Shown: positions 38,955 to 48,850 of the stretch, one piece after another | Layout of the letters: each line of letters begins with the position of its first letter | How positions within the stretch are numbered: the stretch's first letter is position 1 | DNA from: CAVQJU01 sp963712905 | GTDB taxonomy: Bacteria > Acidobacteriota > Vicinamibacteria > Vicinamibacterales > CAVVIG01 | DNA: 64,000 nt | Assembly: GCA_963712905.1 (NCBI GenBank) | Contig: CAVQJU010000010.1 | Coordinates: 434,001 to 498,000 of the forward strand | Direction of reading: 5' to 3' | Notes under the pieces: generated by a model | Told to the model about the DNA's origin: nothing | What the model saw: the letters and a program-made list of their open reading frames with translations, nothing else | Databases searched by the model: none | Program-made: the position numbers and the translations under genes

Positions 38955-39524
38955 ATGAGCGACGTCGCCGGTCACGAGCTCCACGGCACGCGGCAGCTTG
39001 GCCACTGGCCGACCGGCGAGCTTGTCGAGTTATGGGGCCGCGTGTGCTCGGGAGTGGTCAAGTCGGGGTTTGTCATCGAGTATCGCGATCTCGAGCCTCC
39101 CCGAACGGGCATCTTCGACGGGCTGCGGATCGTCATCGACCCCGATGTGGGTTTCGAAATGCAGTGCTTCCTGCTCCTTCACCTGTTCGGCCATTCCGTG
39201 CAGTGGGTGGCGCCATCGCTCGAGCACAAACTCGCCGATCTGCAGCACACCGAGGACCGCGAACGCTTCATGCAGGTGCTGCACGCCTATGAGCTCGAGG
39301 CTGCCGGTTTCGGCATGCAGTTGATGCATCAGGTGGGCGTCACCACGCTGGACCAGTGGTACAGCGATTTTGTCGCGACGGATTGGCGGTACGTCGAGGG
39401 GTTCTACCAGACAAACCAGCTGCCCGAATGGACGTCGTGCATCGTCAGCGGCAGCCCGCTGGTGACGCCCGCGCCAATCCCTGAATTACGTCATCACCCA
39501 GTCCAGGTGCGGTTCGCGTTCTGA
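38955..39524 (+). CDS. conserved hypothetical protein with an HxxxH segment
   Basis: A 189-residue cytoplasmic-looking protein. The centre reads LLLHLFGHSVQW (about 72-83), followed about 30 residues later by YELEAAGFGMQLMHQVG. The layout (HxxxH, then E-x-E-A-x-x-F about 30 residues on) recalls the ImmA/IrrE metallopeptidase fold, but the catalytic glutamate of HExxH is replaced by leucine, so peptidase activity is unlikely if the resemblance is real. Two tryptophan-rich turns near 135 (LDQWYSDF; DWRYVEGFY) complete it. It lies 25 bp after the response regulator on the same strand and converges on the hybrid kinase with a 6-bp gap. Confidence 0.55.
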   Translation: MSDVAGHELHGTRQLGHWPTGELVELWGRVCSGVVKSGFVIEYRDLEPPRTGIFDGLRIVIDPDVGFEMQCFLLLHLFGHSVQWVAPSLEHKLADLQHTEDRERFMQVLHAYELEAAGFGMQLMHQVGVTTLDQWYSDFVATDWRYVEGFYQTNQLPEWTSCIVSGSPLVTPAPIPELRHHPVQVRFAF

Positions 39525-39530
39525 GCCTGC

Positions 39531-42500
39531 TCAACCGCGTGGCGGATCGGCGCTCACATCCGGCGTTCTCACGACGAAGCGCCTGGCCAGGGACGCGATT
39601 GTCGTGACCAATTCAGCGGGATCGATCGGCTTGGCCAGATGCAGCTGAAACCCCGCTCGCAACGCCTTCATGCGATCCTCGGATCGCGCATACGCGGACA
39701 GCGCCGCGGCGGGCACCTCCCGGACGCGGGCGTCGGGATGCCGCCTGACGCGATCGATGAGCTGGAATCCATCGACGAACGGCATACCCAGATCGGCGAC
39801 GAGGACATCAGGGACCTCAGCATCGAGGCTGCTCAGTGCGTCCGCGGCCGATGACGCAGTTGTCACCCGGGCGCCGGCGGCCTGGAGGACTTCGGACACC
39901 AGTGTCAGGGCATCCGGCTCGTCGTCCACGGCGAGCACGACCACCCCGGCCAGATCCGCAGCCGCGATCCGGGCACTCGCGCCCGAGCGGGGGTGGACGC
40001 GCGGAAGCGCCTCGGTGACCGGATGCACAATCATGAGCGGGATCTTCAACCGGAACGTGGCACCTTGATCGAGTCCGGGGCTCGACGCGTCGATCGTGCC
40101 GCCGTGCATCTCCGTCAGCTGTCGGGCAATCGCCAGGCCGAGCCCCAACCCGCCGCGTTCCCTGGCCGTTCCCGCATCTGCCTGCCGGAATCGGTCGAAT
40201 ACGTGCGGAAGAAATTCGGGAGCGATGCCGATACCGGTGTCGCTGACGGTGACTTCCAGGTGCGAATTCACGTGCTCGAGGCGGACCTGCACTCTGCCGC
40301 CGCGCCTGGTGAACTTCACGGCATTCGAGAGCAGATTCCACAACACTTGCTGGAGACGTTCCGGATCCCCCGATACCGGCGCCGCGGCCGGATCGAGCAC
40401 CGTCTCGAGGCGCACCCCCTTCGCCTCGGCCGCCGGGGTGACGGCGTCAACCGCGTTCCGGACGATCTCGGGAAAATCGACGGATTGCACGTTCAGCCGA
40501 ATCTTGCCGGAGACGATCCGGGAGATGTCGAGCACGTCTTCGACGATTTGCGTGAGCGATGTCGCGTTTCGCTCGATCGTCTCGATGGCCTTCCCCTTCT
40601 TTTCAGGGGTGACGATCCCGGAACGCAACATGCGGGCGTATCCGAGGATGGCATTCAGTGGTGTGCGCAGTTCATGCGACAGGCTGGCCAGGAACTCGTC
40701 CTTGATGCGACTCGCCTCCTGCACGCTCCTGTACATCCGGGCATTCTCGAGCGCGACCGACGCCCACGACGCGATGCCAAGCGCGAGGCGCTCGTGATGA
40801 TCGGTGAAACGCCCGACGAGGGAATGACCAAAGAACAATCCCCCGATGACATCACCCGATCGCCCCTTGACCGGCACCGCGAGGTAGCTGCGCACCGGCA
40901 GGTGCCCGGACGGCATCCCGTGATGCGGTGCGTTGTGGCCGTAGCGCGCGTCCCTGGTGATGTCGGGGCTCCGGACCACGGCGCTCCCATTGAAAGTGGG
41001 TGCGAATACCTCGGTGTTGCGCGGCATCGGGAACTTCGAGAACGCTTCGCGCGGCACGCCGGAAATCGTGTACAGCGTGTACGACTCGCCGTGCTCGTTC
41101 ACCAGGTTATAGAAGAACGCTCCGAATTCAGCCGTCGTCAGTTCGGTCGCGGCATCGGTCACCGCCTGGACCACGTTGGCCTGATCCAAATCGGAGGCGA
41201 CAATGGCGCCCACGTTGTTCAACGTTTCCGTGATGCTCGCCGTTTCCTGCAGCAGGCGTATCCGCTCGGCTTCGGCGTGCTTGATGGCGGTAACGTCGCG
41301 CACGATTTTTGACGCGCCGATAACGGCGCCCGAGTCATCGCGAACGGGAGAAATGGTCAGCGAGACGTCGAGCCGCCGTCCGTCTTTCGTGATGCGGACG
41401 GTCTCGAAGTGTTCGACGCGGTCGCCCGCCCGGAGCCTCGCCAGGATGTCGTCTTCCTCCGACTGACGTTCGTGCGGAATCAGCATGCGCACGGGCCGTC
41501 CGAGCAGCTCATCGGATGAATAGCCGAACAAGCGCTCCACCGAGGCATTGCACGATTGGATGATGCCGTTCAGGTCCTTGGAAATGATGGCATCGTCCGC
41601 GGAATCGACAATCGCCGCGAGGTACGCCTTGGCGGCAACCGCCTGCTTCTCCGCGGAGACGTCGCGAAAGTAGCAGACGACACCGAAGCGCCCCTCCGGC
41701 AGGGTGATGCGATCCAGGCGCCATTCGTAGAATTCAATGGCGCCGCGATCCAGCCGCCGCTCGGCGCGCCCGGGCGCGACGTACGGATCGCCGGTGGCAA
41801 GAGTGTGGCGGAAGATGGAGACGAGCTCATCCGCGTAGCTCGGTTCCCAGAGTCGATGGGCGATCTCGCCGAGATAGCGGCCGATCAGGCCACCAGGAGG
41901 GTCGCCGAGCACCGAAAGGGCAACCGGGTTCATGTCGCGAACACGCAAGTCCGCGTCCACGACGCACACGCCCAGCGGCGCCTGGTTGAGGAGCGTCTGA
42001 TACTGCTCGCTGCGATAGCGCAGGACCTGTTCGGTCTCGCGCCGCACCTGTGCCAGCCGGAGCTGAGACGCGACGCAGGCGAGCAATTCCCGGGCACTGA
42101 ACGGCTTGACGAGGTACTCGTCGGCGCCGGCGTGCAGGCCTTCGATACGCGACTCCTGACCGGCGCGTGCCGACAGCAGAATCACGGGAACTGAACGGCT
42201 TCGCTCGTCGGCGCGAATCGCCGTCAACAGGCCGAATCCATCCAGTGTCGGCATCATCACATCGGCGAGCACCAGGTCGGGACTCTGGTGGCGAATCCGG
42301 TCGAGGGCGGCGCTGCCGTCGCCCACGAGCTCGACTCGATAGTGTTCTCCGAGGATGCGGCCGAGATAGTCGCGCATGTCCGCGTTGTCGTCGGCGACCA
42401 GCACCCTCGGCGCTGTCGCCGGCGGCAGGACACGAGCTCCGGCGATCTCGGAAATGGGCGTCGCCTCGGTGGTCGAGGCGTCCAGTGCGGGCAGCCAGCG

Positions 42501-44168
42501 AAGCGCTTCTTCGACGAACGGGAGGGCGCCGACGCGAGTCGAGGCCGGCTGCGGAGCCGTCGCGATCCGATCGGCCGGCAGGTGAGAGGTCCCGGTACGG
42601 ATGGTGACGGTGAACGTCGTGCCCCTGCCCTCCTGGCTCTCAACCGTCACCCCGCCGCCGTGGAGACGCGCCAGCTCCTGGACGAGCGCCAATCCGATGC
42701 CCGTCCCTTCGTGCGTACGCGCCCGGCTTTGCTGGACGCGGTGGAAACGCTCGAACACGCGGGACAGGTCGGCCTCGGGAATGCCCACCCCGGTATCGGC
42801 CACGCGCAGCTCGACGCGGTCGCCCTTCTCACGTAGTTGCACCGTAATCCGGCCCTCGAACGTGAACTTGAAGGCGTTGGACAGCAGATTCAGGAGAATC
42901 TTCTCCCACATGTCGCGATCGACGAACACGGGTTCGGGGAGGGAATCGCAGTCGACCATGAGCGCGAGCCCGGCTTTTTCAACAGCCGAACGGAATACGC
43001 TCGCGACCTCCGCGGTCAGCTGCGCGAGGTCGAGGGGCTCGTAATGGGCGTCGATGCGCCCCGCCTCGATGCGGGAGAAATCCAGGAGCGTATTCACGAG
43101 CCGCAGCAGCCGCAGGGCATTGCGATGGGCGACCTCCTGCCGTTCCCGATGCACGGGCGGCAGCGGCGAGCCCGTATCGGCCAGACCTTCTTCAAGCGGT
43201 CCGACGAGCAGGGTGAGCGGCGTGCGGAATTCGTGGCTGACGTTGCTGAAGAAGGTCGTCTTCGCACGATCGAGCGCCGCCAGCGCTTCGGCGCGCGTTC
43301 GCTCTTCTTCGTAGGCTCGCGCGTTGGTGAGCGCCGTCGCCAGCTGGTCAGCCACCAGATCCAGAAACGCGCGGTACGAATCGTCGAACGGCCGCCGCGG
43401 GTTGAGGCCGACCACCAGCCGGCCGGCTGGCGCCTCCGGGTTCAAGGACGGCAGTGGGAGTTCCTTGACCAGTCCCGAGGCCGAACGGGCCAGTTTGTCC
43501 TGCGCGCCAGGCGTACAGCTCTGGAGCCCGTCACCCAGATACGTGAGGGCGAAGAGGATGTCGTGCGGTCTGGCGGCGAGCGTTTCCATGGCGAGCACGC
43601 AGGCGTCGCGAGTCGTCCGCGCGGTGGCATTGCGCTCGGCCAGGTCTTTCAGCAAGCCGAGCCGCCGCTCGCCCACCACACGCTCGGTCGTTTCGGTCAC
43701 GATGCAATACACACCGCCGACCTCACCCGACTCCACGCGCACCGGGTCGTACGACACGTCGAAGTACGTCTCTTCGACGAAGCCGTGGCGCTCGATTTCG
43801 AAGAGCAAGTCCTTCGCCCAGAACGCCTCCCCCGTCCGGACCACCCCGGCCAGCAACTCGTGCAGCACACTGTTCCAGATCTCGCTCCATGCCTCCCGGC
43901 CGGGAAGACCCAGGGCATGCGGGTGTTTCGCGCCGAACACCGGACAGTACGCGTCGTTATAGAGGACGCTGAATTCCGGACCCCAGAACAGGATGATCTG
44001 CGCCTTCGAGGGGAGCAGCATGCTCACGGTGCTGCGCAGGCTCTGCGGCCACGTCGCGGGCGGACCGAGTGGCGTCTGCGACCAATCCAGATCTCGCATG
44101 CGCGCACCCATCTCGCCCCCGCCGTGGAGGAAGGTCAGATTCGATGGGTCCACAGAAGAGCTTTCCAT
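39531..44168 (-). CDS. hybrid sensor kinase with two complete kinase cores and two receiver domains
   Basis: 1545 residues, intact. Order, approximate residues: PAS-like sensor 20-170; GAF-like 180-290; HisKA with SHEFRTPLTLLVG near 310 and ATPase 405-530; receiver with VLVADDNADMRDYL and VLADVMMPTLDGF, 600-720; PAS 740-850; PAS 865-990 (IIQSCNASVERLFGYSSDEL); GAF 1015-1155; second HisKA with SHELRTPLNAILGY near 1175 and ATPase 1285-1395; C-terminal receiver 1425-1535 (VVLAVDDEPDAL; VLVADLGMPFVDG). No membrane segment, so a cytoplasmic sensor. I start at ATG 44168 because earlier codons overlap the PQQ gene. No output-domain regulator or histidine phosphotransfer protein lies beside it. Confidence 0.92.
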   Translation of the reverse strand: MESSSVDPSNLTFLHGGGEMGARMRDLDWSQTPLGPPATWPQSLRSTVSMLLPSKAQIILFWGPEFSVLYNDAYCPVFGAKHPHALGLPGREAWSEIWNSVLHELLAGVVRTGEAFWAKDLLFEIERHGFVEETYFDVSYDPVRVESGEVGGVYCIVTETTERVVGERRLGLLKDLAERNATARTTRDACVLAMETLAARPHDILFALTYLGDGLQSCTPGAQDKLARSASGLVKELPLPSLNPEAPAGRLVVGLNPRRPFDDSYRAFLDLVADQLATALTNARAYEEERTRAEALAALDRAKTTFFSNVSHEFRTPLTLLVGPLEEGLADTGSPLPPVHRERQEVAHRNALRLLRLVNTLLDFSRIEAGRIDAHYEPLDLAQLTAEVASVFRSAVEKAGLALMVDCDSLPEPVFVDRDMWEKILLNLLSNAFKFTFEGRITVQLREKGDRVELRVADTGVGIPEADLSRVFERFHRVQQSRARTHEGTGIGLALVQELARLHGGGVTVESQEGRGTTFTVTIRTGTSHLPADRIATAPQPASTRVGALPFVEEALRWLPALDASTTEATPISEIAGARVLPPATAPRVLVADDNADMRDYLGRILGEHYRVELVGDGSAALDRIRHQSPDLVLADVMMPTLDGFGLLTAIRADERSRSVPVILLSARAGQESRIEGLHAGADEYLVKPFSARELLACVASQLRLAQVRRETEQVLRYRSEQYQTLLNQAPLGVCVVDADLRVRDMNPVALSVLGDPPGGLIGRYLGEIAHRLWEPSYADELVSIFRHTLATGDPYVAPGRAERRLDRGAIEFYEWRLDRITLPEGRFGVVCYFRDVSAEKQAVAAKAYLAAIVDSADDAIISKDLNGIIQSCNASVERLFGYSSDELLGRPVRMLIPHERQSEEDDILARLRAGDRVEHFETVRITKDGRRLDVSLTISPVRDDSGAVIGASKIVRDVTAIKHAEAERIRLLQETASITETLNNVGAIVASDLDQANVVQAVTDAATELTTAEFGAFFYNLVNEHGESYTLYTISGVPREAFSKFPMPRNTEVFAPTFNGSAVVRSPDITRDARYGHNAPHHGMPSGHLPVRSYLAVPVKGRSGDVIGGLFFGHSLVGRFTDHHERLALGIASWASVALENARMYRSVQEASRIKDEFLASLSHELRTPLNAILGYARMLRSGIVTPEKKGKAIETIERNATSLTQIVEDVLDISRIVSGKIRLNVQSVDFPEIVRNAVDAVTPAAEAKGVRLETVLDPAAAPVSGDPERLQQVLWNLLSNAVKFTRRGGRVQVRLEHVNSHLEVTVSDTGIGIAPEFLPHVFDRFRQADAGTARERGGLGLGLAIARQLTEMHGGTIDASSPGLDQGATFRLKIPLMIVHPVTEALPRVHPRSGASARIAAADLAGVVVLAVDDEPDALTLVSEVLQAAGARVTTASSAADALSSLDAEVPDVLVADLGMPFVDGFQLIDRVRRHPDARVREVPAAALSAYARSEDRMKALRAGFQLHLAKPIDPAELVTTIASLARRFVVRTPDVSADPPRG

Positions 44169-44229
44169 TGTGCGATGCGTCAGCTGGACAGTGCCGACCC
44201 CGTGAGTTGCGCGGGGGATTGAGATTTGA

Positions 44230-45855
44230 CTAGGGAAGCGCGTAGACAACCACGCGCGCGGGCCCGGCCTTGACGTTCCAGGTGCCGGCGTTCATACCGG
44301 TGGCCGCGGCGACGCGCTGCGTGCCGCGAGCCTGGTACGAGATCACGCCGCCGCCGATGGCCTTGCCCGTGGCCTCCCTCCACAGTTCCTTGCCGGTGGC
44401 AGCGTCGTAGGCGAGGAGCTGACCGTCGAGGTCGCCGGTAAACACCAGCCCGCCGGCGGTTGCCGTAATGGCGGCGACCATGGGCTTGGGCGTCTGGATC
44501 TTCCACGCCACGGCTCCGCTCTCGGGGTCGAAGGCCGTCACCCATCCCTTCCACTGCGTCCATGGGATCATGGCGGCCGAACAGCCATCCGTCGGCCGGC
44601 TCGGCGCCCGTCCACGACGCGCCCGGCGTGCCCTTGATGCTGCCGATCGGCTGCATCTTGACGAGGGTGCACCAGTCGATGGCGTTGACATAGAGGAGAC
44701 CGAGCCCCGGATGGTACGCGGGGCCGTTCCATTCCACGCCGCCCTGCACGCCGGGACAGAACCGGGTTTCGCGCTCGGTCGAAAACGGCACATCGACGTT
44801 TTCGCGCGTCGTCACTTGCGCCTTGCTGCGCACCACCATCTGTTCGCGGCTCCCCGCTCCCATGCGGGGTGACACCGCTCCGGTCGATGTTGTAGACGTA
44901 GCCGTCCTTCGATCCCTGGGCGACGAACGCGCGGCCGCTCTTCGTCGTGATCAGGGCCGGCGGCGCGGCCAGGTCCCAATCGTGGAAGTCACCCTTGAGC
45001 GGCTGCACGTACGCGAGCAGACGGCCGGTCTTCGCGTCGAGCGCGAGCAGCGAGTTCGTATAGAGGTTGTCGCCAGGACGCAGGGCCCGCGCGAAATCGG
45101 GAGCGGCGTTGCCCGCGGGTACGTAGACGATCCCGTTCGCCTCGTCGAGGGCGTAGCTGGTCCACGTGGCGCCGCCGCTCGGCGGATTTGCCGGCGATGC
45201 CTTCGGCCACGTGGCTCGCGCCGGGCCCGAATCGGGCACGGTGTCGAACCGCCACACCACGCGGCCGCTCGCCGCGTCGAGCGCGTAGATGCGCCCTGTC
45301 ACCCCGAAGTTGTCGCCGCCCGCGTTCCCGGCGAACACGAGGCCGTCCCACGCGATCGGCGCCAGCGGCGCCGACTCGCCGCTCTTCGGGTCGCCGATGG
45401 CGACGTCCCACAGTTGCCGTCCGTCGGCCGCGTTGATGGCCACCACGTGCGCGTCGCCGGTGCCGCGAAACACGCGGCCGTCGCTGTAGGCGACGCCGCG
45501 ATTCACCATCAGAAACGTGTCGGGCTCGGCGCGTGTGTGCTTCCACACTTGCTGGCAGGTCGCGCCATCCACCGCGTAGGTGCTGTTGAACAACGTGAAG
45601 TAGAGCACGCCGTCGACGGCGACGATGCCGCTCTGAAAGTTCACGGCTTCGGGCGCGTCGAACGCACACACCTGCCGGAGCTGCCCGACATTCGCCGGTC
45701 GTGATTTGCGCGAGAGGCGAGTAACGATCGCCGGCCAGCGGCCCGCCGTACGTCGGCCAATCGCCGCCGGGGGGCGCCGCCGCCGTCGCCCCTTGCCTTC
45801 CGGCTGCGCCGGCCAGAAGGGTCAGCCCGAGCGCCGCAAGGGCGGATAGCTTCAT
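44230..45855 (-). CDS. PQQ-type beta-propeller dehydrogenase, exported (three frameshifts as sequenced)
   Basis: Quinoprotein of the methanol/ethanol dehydrogenase class, about 540 residues when repaired, without a fused cytochrome domain. Signal from ATG 45855 (MKLSALAALGLTLLAGAAG), then the family opening GDWPTYGGPLAGDRYSPLAQI, propeller blades (LYFTLFNSTYAVDGATCQQVW, GVTGRIYALDAASGRVVWRF, LLALDAKTGRLLAYVQ), DFHDWDLAAPPALI, GGVEWNGPAYHPGLGLLYVNA and a final TGDLDGQLLAYDAATGKELW, stop at 44230. Shifts near 45,690, 44,868 and 44,575 are each repaired by removing one base. It presumably oxidises an alcohol or sugar in the periplasm and would need a separate cytochrome c. Divergent from the DUF6152 gene. 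Confidence 0.82.
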
Positions 45856-45930
45856 CTCAGCGCAGAGTGTATAACGTCAGACTGGGAGGCACCCTTTTGT
45901 CCTAGAATCCTCTACAGGAGGGAGCGTCCG

Positions 45931-46308
45931 ATGAAGTCCTTACTGGTGCCGGTATTCGTCGTTCTCGCGCTGGTCCCCGGCGCGGTCCCGCTGTCCGCCC
46001 ATCACTCGTGGCCCGTGAGCTACTCCCAGCTCGTCACGGTAACGGGCACCGTCAAGGAGTTCGCCTGGGGGAACCCGCACCCGATGATGACCCTCGAGGT
46101 ACGGACCACCGACGGCAAGACCGAGACATGGCTGGTTGGCGGGCCCGCGATCAACCGGATGGAAGCGAACGGATGGACCAAGACGACGGTCAAGCCCGGT
46201 GACATGATCACCGGGACCGGATATCAGTTCGCGGACGGCCAGAAGATCATCAGGCTCGAGCGCGTGGTGCTGCCCGACGGCACCGAGAAGCGCCTGTACG
46301 GCCGCTAG
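45931..46308 (+). CDS. DUF6152 family exported protein
   Basis: A 125-residue protein with a signal peptide ending near LSAHHSWP (about 28) and the DUF6152 signature: HHSWPVSY, VTVTGTVKEFAWGNPHPMMTLEV and a GDMITGTGYQFADGQKIIRLERVVLPDG tail. It is a small OB-like beta fold; the histidine pair just after cleavage could bind a metal. AGGAGGG lies 8 bp before the ATG. In acidobacteria such genes often accompany secreted enzymes, and here the divergent neighbour is a PQQ propeller enzyme. Function unknown. Confidence 0.8.
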   Translation: MKSLLVPVFVVLALVPGAVPLSAHHSWPVSYSQLVTVTGTVKEFAWGNPHPMMTLEVRTTDGKTETWLVGGPAINRMEANGWTKTTVKPGDMITGTGYQFADGQKIIRLERVVLPDGTEKRLYGR

Positions 46309-46401
46309 CGCGCCGAAATCCTAATATTTTCTTTAGTTTGCCGCCCGGCAAGCTCATGCATAATACTCCGCGCGTTCACTCAACTCGCGGAGGCGTCCCA
46401 T

Positions 46402-48836
46402 ATGCGCGATGCTCGCCAGCGGTTCGTGTCCAGCTTCATTACACCCCTTGCGACCGCGAGCCTGCTGTTCACGGCGGCCGTCGCGTCGGCGCAATACAAC
46501 GCGCAAATCCTGCTCCCGCCCGCTGAGTTTTCGCAGACTGCGTCGACGCACGCGTATGCGATGAACAATTCGGGACAGGTCTTCGGCGAAGTGGTGCTCT
46601 CGGGCACCGACCTGAGACCGGTGCTCTGGACGGATGGCATCGGCGCGGCCTTGCCGGTCCCTGCAGGCTACTCCTGGGAGAGCACCAGGGGCTTCGTGAA
46701 CGACGACGGAACGGTCATGTCCTGGCTGCGAACCGCCGATGGTCACCCCTACGAGCAGCGCATCGTCATCTGGACGAACGGGATCGCACAAGTTCTGCCG
46801 CCACCGGATTCGCGTTCGTGCGGCCGGCAGTTCATAACGCCTTATGGCTTCAATAACCAGGGACACGCTCTGTTCACGAGAACCGGCGAGGGCTGCCTGG
46901 ATGTATGGGTGTGGGACGGCAGCGCGTTCCAATTCGTGCTGGACATCTTCAACTTCGCGTACGGTTTCTCCAACGTCTCCGTCCCGCCGCATTCGCACCT
47001 CAACGATGCCGGCCACATCGCAATCGATCAGCTCCCTATGAGTCCCCCCTCATGCTCGGGGGCCGGCGGGTCCGCAGACATTCTGACGGGCACGCAGTTT
47101 TCCCCAATCGCTGCAGGAGGTGGGGCAGCCATCAACAATCGTGACCAGATGCTGGTGTACTGCACCATCGTCACTGACGATGGCGATGCAAATACCGTGA
47201 AGTTCTGGGACGGCGCCACGCTGGTGGACCTGGGGCCTGGAGCCCAGGCCGATCTGAACGATCGCGGCGAGATCGTGTTCAATACGGGCGGTGGGCTTCA
47301 GCCGGTCGTACCCAGGATCTACAAGAACGGGAGCGTCCAAGACCTGGTTCTCCCGTCCGCCCCCCATTTCACGATCGACAGCGGAAGCCTGATCAACAAC
47401 GCGGGCCAGATCGTGCTCTCCGCGATCCTGGGGGTACTCGACCAGGCGGTGCTGTTCACGCCGCGGACGCCGGTCATCACCTGGCCCGCACCGCAGGGCA
47501 TCGTCTACGGCACGGCGCTCGGCTCGACGCAGCTCAACGCCACCGCCAACGTGCCCGGTACGTTCAGCTACACGCCGGCAGCTGGAGCGGTCCTGCATGC
47601 GGGCAACACTCAGACGCTCTCGCTGACGTTCTCGCCGAACGATCTGACGCATTACGACGCAACGACCGCGTCGGTGACGATCAACGTCCAATCGGCGCCG
47701 CTCGTCGTGGCCGCCAACAACGCGGCCAAAGTCTTTGGCGCGCCGCTGCCCGCCTTCAGCGCCGGCTACGCCGGCTTCGTCAACGGCGACGGCCCCGGCA
47801 GTCTCGGCGGCGCGCTCACGTTCAGCACCCCGGCCACCGCGACCAGCCCGACGGGCCCGTATCCGATCACGCCCGCCGGCCTCGCCTCGTCCGACTACAC
47901 CATTGCGTTTGTGCCGGGCACGCTCACGATCGCGCCCGCCAACACGACGACGACCGCGTTCGCGCTGCCGTCGCCCAACGGGTTCCTGCAACCCAGCCTG
48001 CTCGCGGCGCTCGTCGGCCCCGTCGCGCCGGGCGCGGGCGCGCCCGACGGCGTCGTGCAGTTCAAGGACGGCGCGACGCTGATCGGCAGCGCCAGCGTCA
48101 CGGGCGGCATCGCCTACGTCGTCGCCAACGGCCTGGCCCCGGGCACGCACGCCATCACCGCCGTCTACGGGGGCAGCAGCAATTTCGCGGGCAGCAGCTC
48201 GACGCCAGCCTCCCTCACCGTGCAGCCCGTGGCGGTGTCCACGCTGACCTTCCTCGCCGGGCTGACCAACCCGCAGGCCGCAGGCCAGCCGGCCAGTTTC
48301 GCCGCCCTGGTGTTTCCGCTGGCCGGCGGCCACCCGACCGGCTGCCGTGCAGTTTACCGACGGCAGCACCGGTGCTCGGCACCGCTCCCGTCAGTCGTCA
48401 CGGCGGCTCCGGCGTCGCGCAGTTCACCACGAGCGCGCTCGGCGCCGGGCTCCACACCATCGGCGCGCGCTACCTGGGCGGCGGCGGGTTCGCCGCAAGC
48501 GCCGCGCTGCCGCAACTCCAGACGATCTACACCGGCACCAAGCCCGCCACGACGACGACGGCGCTGGGCCTCGCGCCCAGTCTCTCCACGCTCGGCCAGA
48601 CCGTCGCGCTCACGGGCACCGTCACGGGCGGCGCCACCACGGGCGACGTCAATTTCTACGCCGACGGCATTCTGCTCGGCCACGCGCCCCTCGCGAACGT
48701 CGGCGGCACGTTTCAGGCCACGCTGAACGTATCGACCCTGACGCTCGGCATCCATCTGATGTCTGCCTCGTATGGAGGCAGCAGCGGCTTCGCCGCGAGC
48801 AACACCACGTTGCCCGCCGTGCAGATCGTGCAGTAA
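46402..48836 (+). CDS. secreted HAF-repeat / MBG / Ig-like protein, copy 1 (two frameshifts near the end)
   Basis: About 810 residues when repaired. Signal peptide to VASAQYN (about 32). Residues 35-340 carry HAF-type repeats (HAYAMNNSGQVFGEV, HSHLNDAGHIAID, INNRDQMLVY, LNDRGEIVF), a weak propeller-like pattern. From about 350: a bacterial Ig-like unit (ITWPAPQGIVYGTALGSTQL), an MBG-type unit (AAKVFGAPLPAFSAGYAGFV) and two or three Big_3-like units (VVQFKDGATLIGSASVTGG; VNFYADGILLGHAPL). Relative to copy 2 there is an extra C near 48,342 and an extra G near 48,371, which break the frame; the end to TAA 48836 is clear. Probably an extracellular surface or adhesion protein. Confidence 0.75.
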
Positions 48837-48850
48837 CTGAGGTGAGAGGC

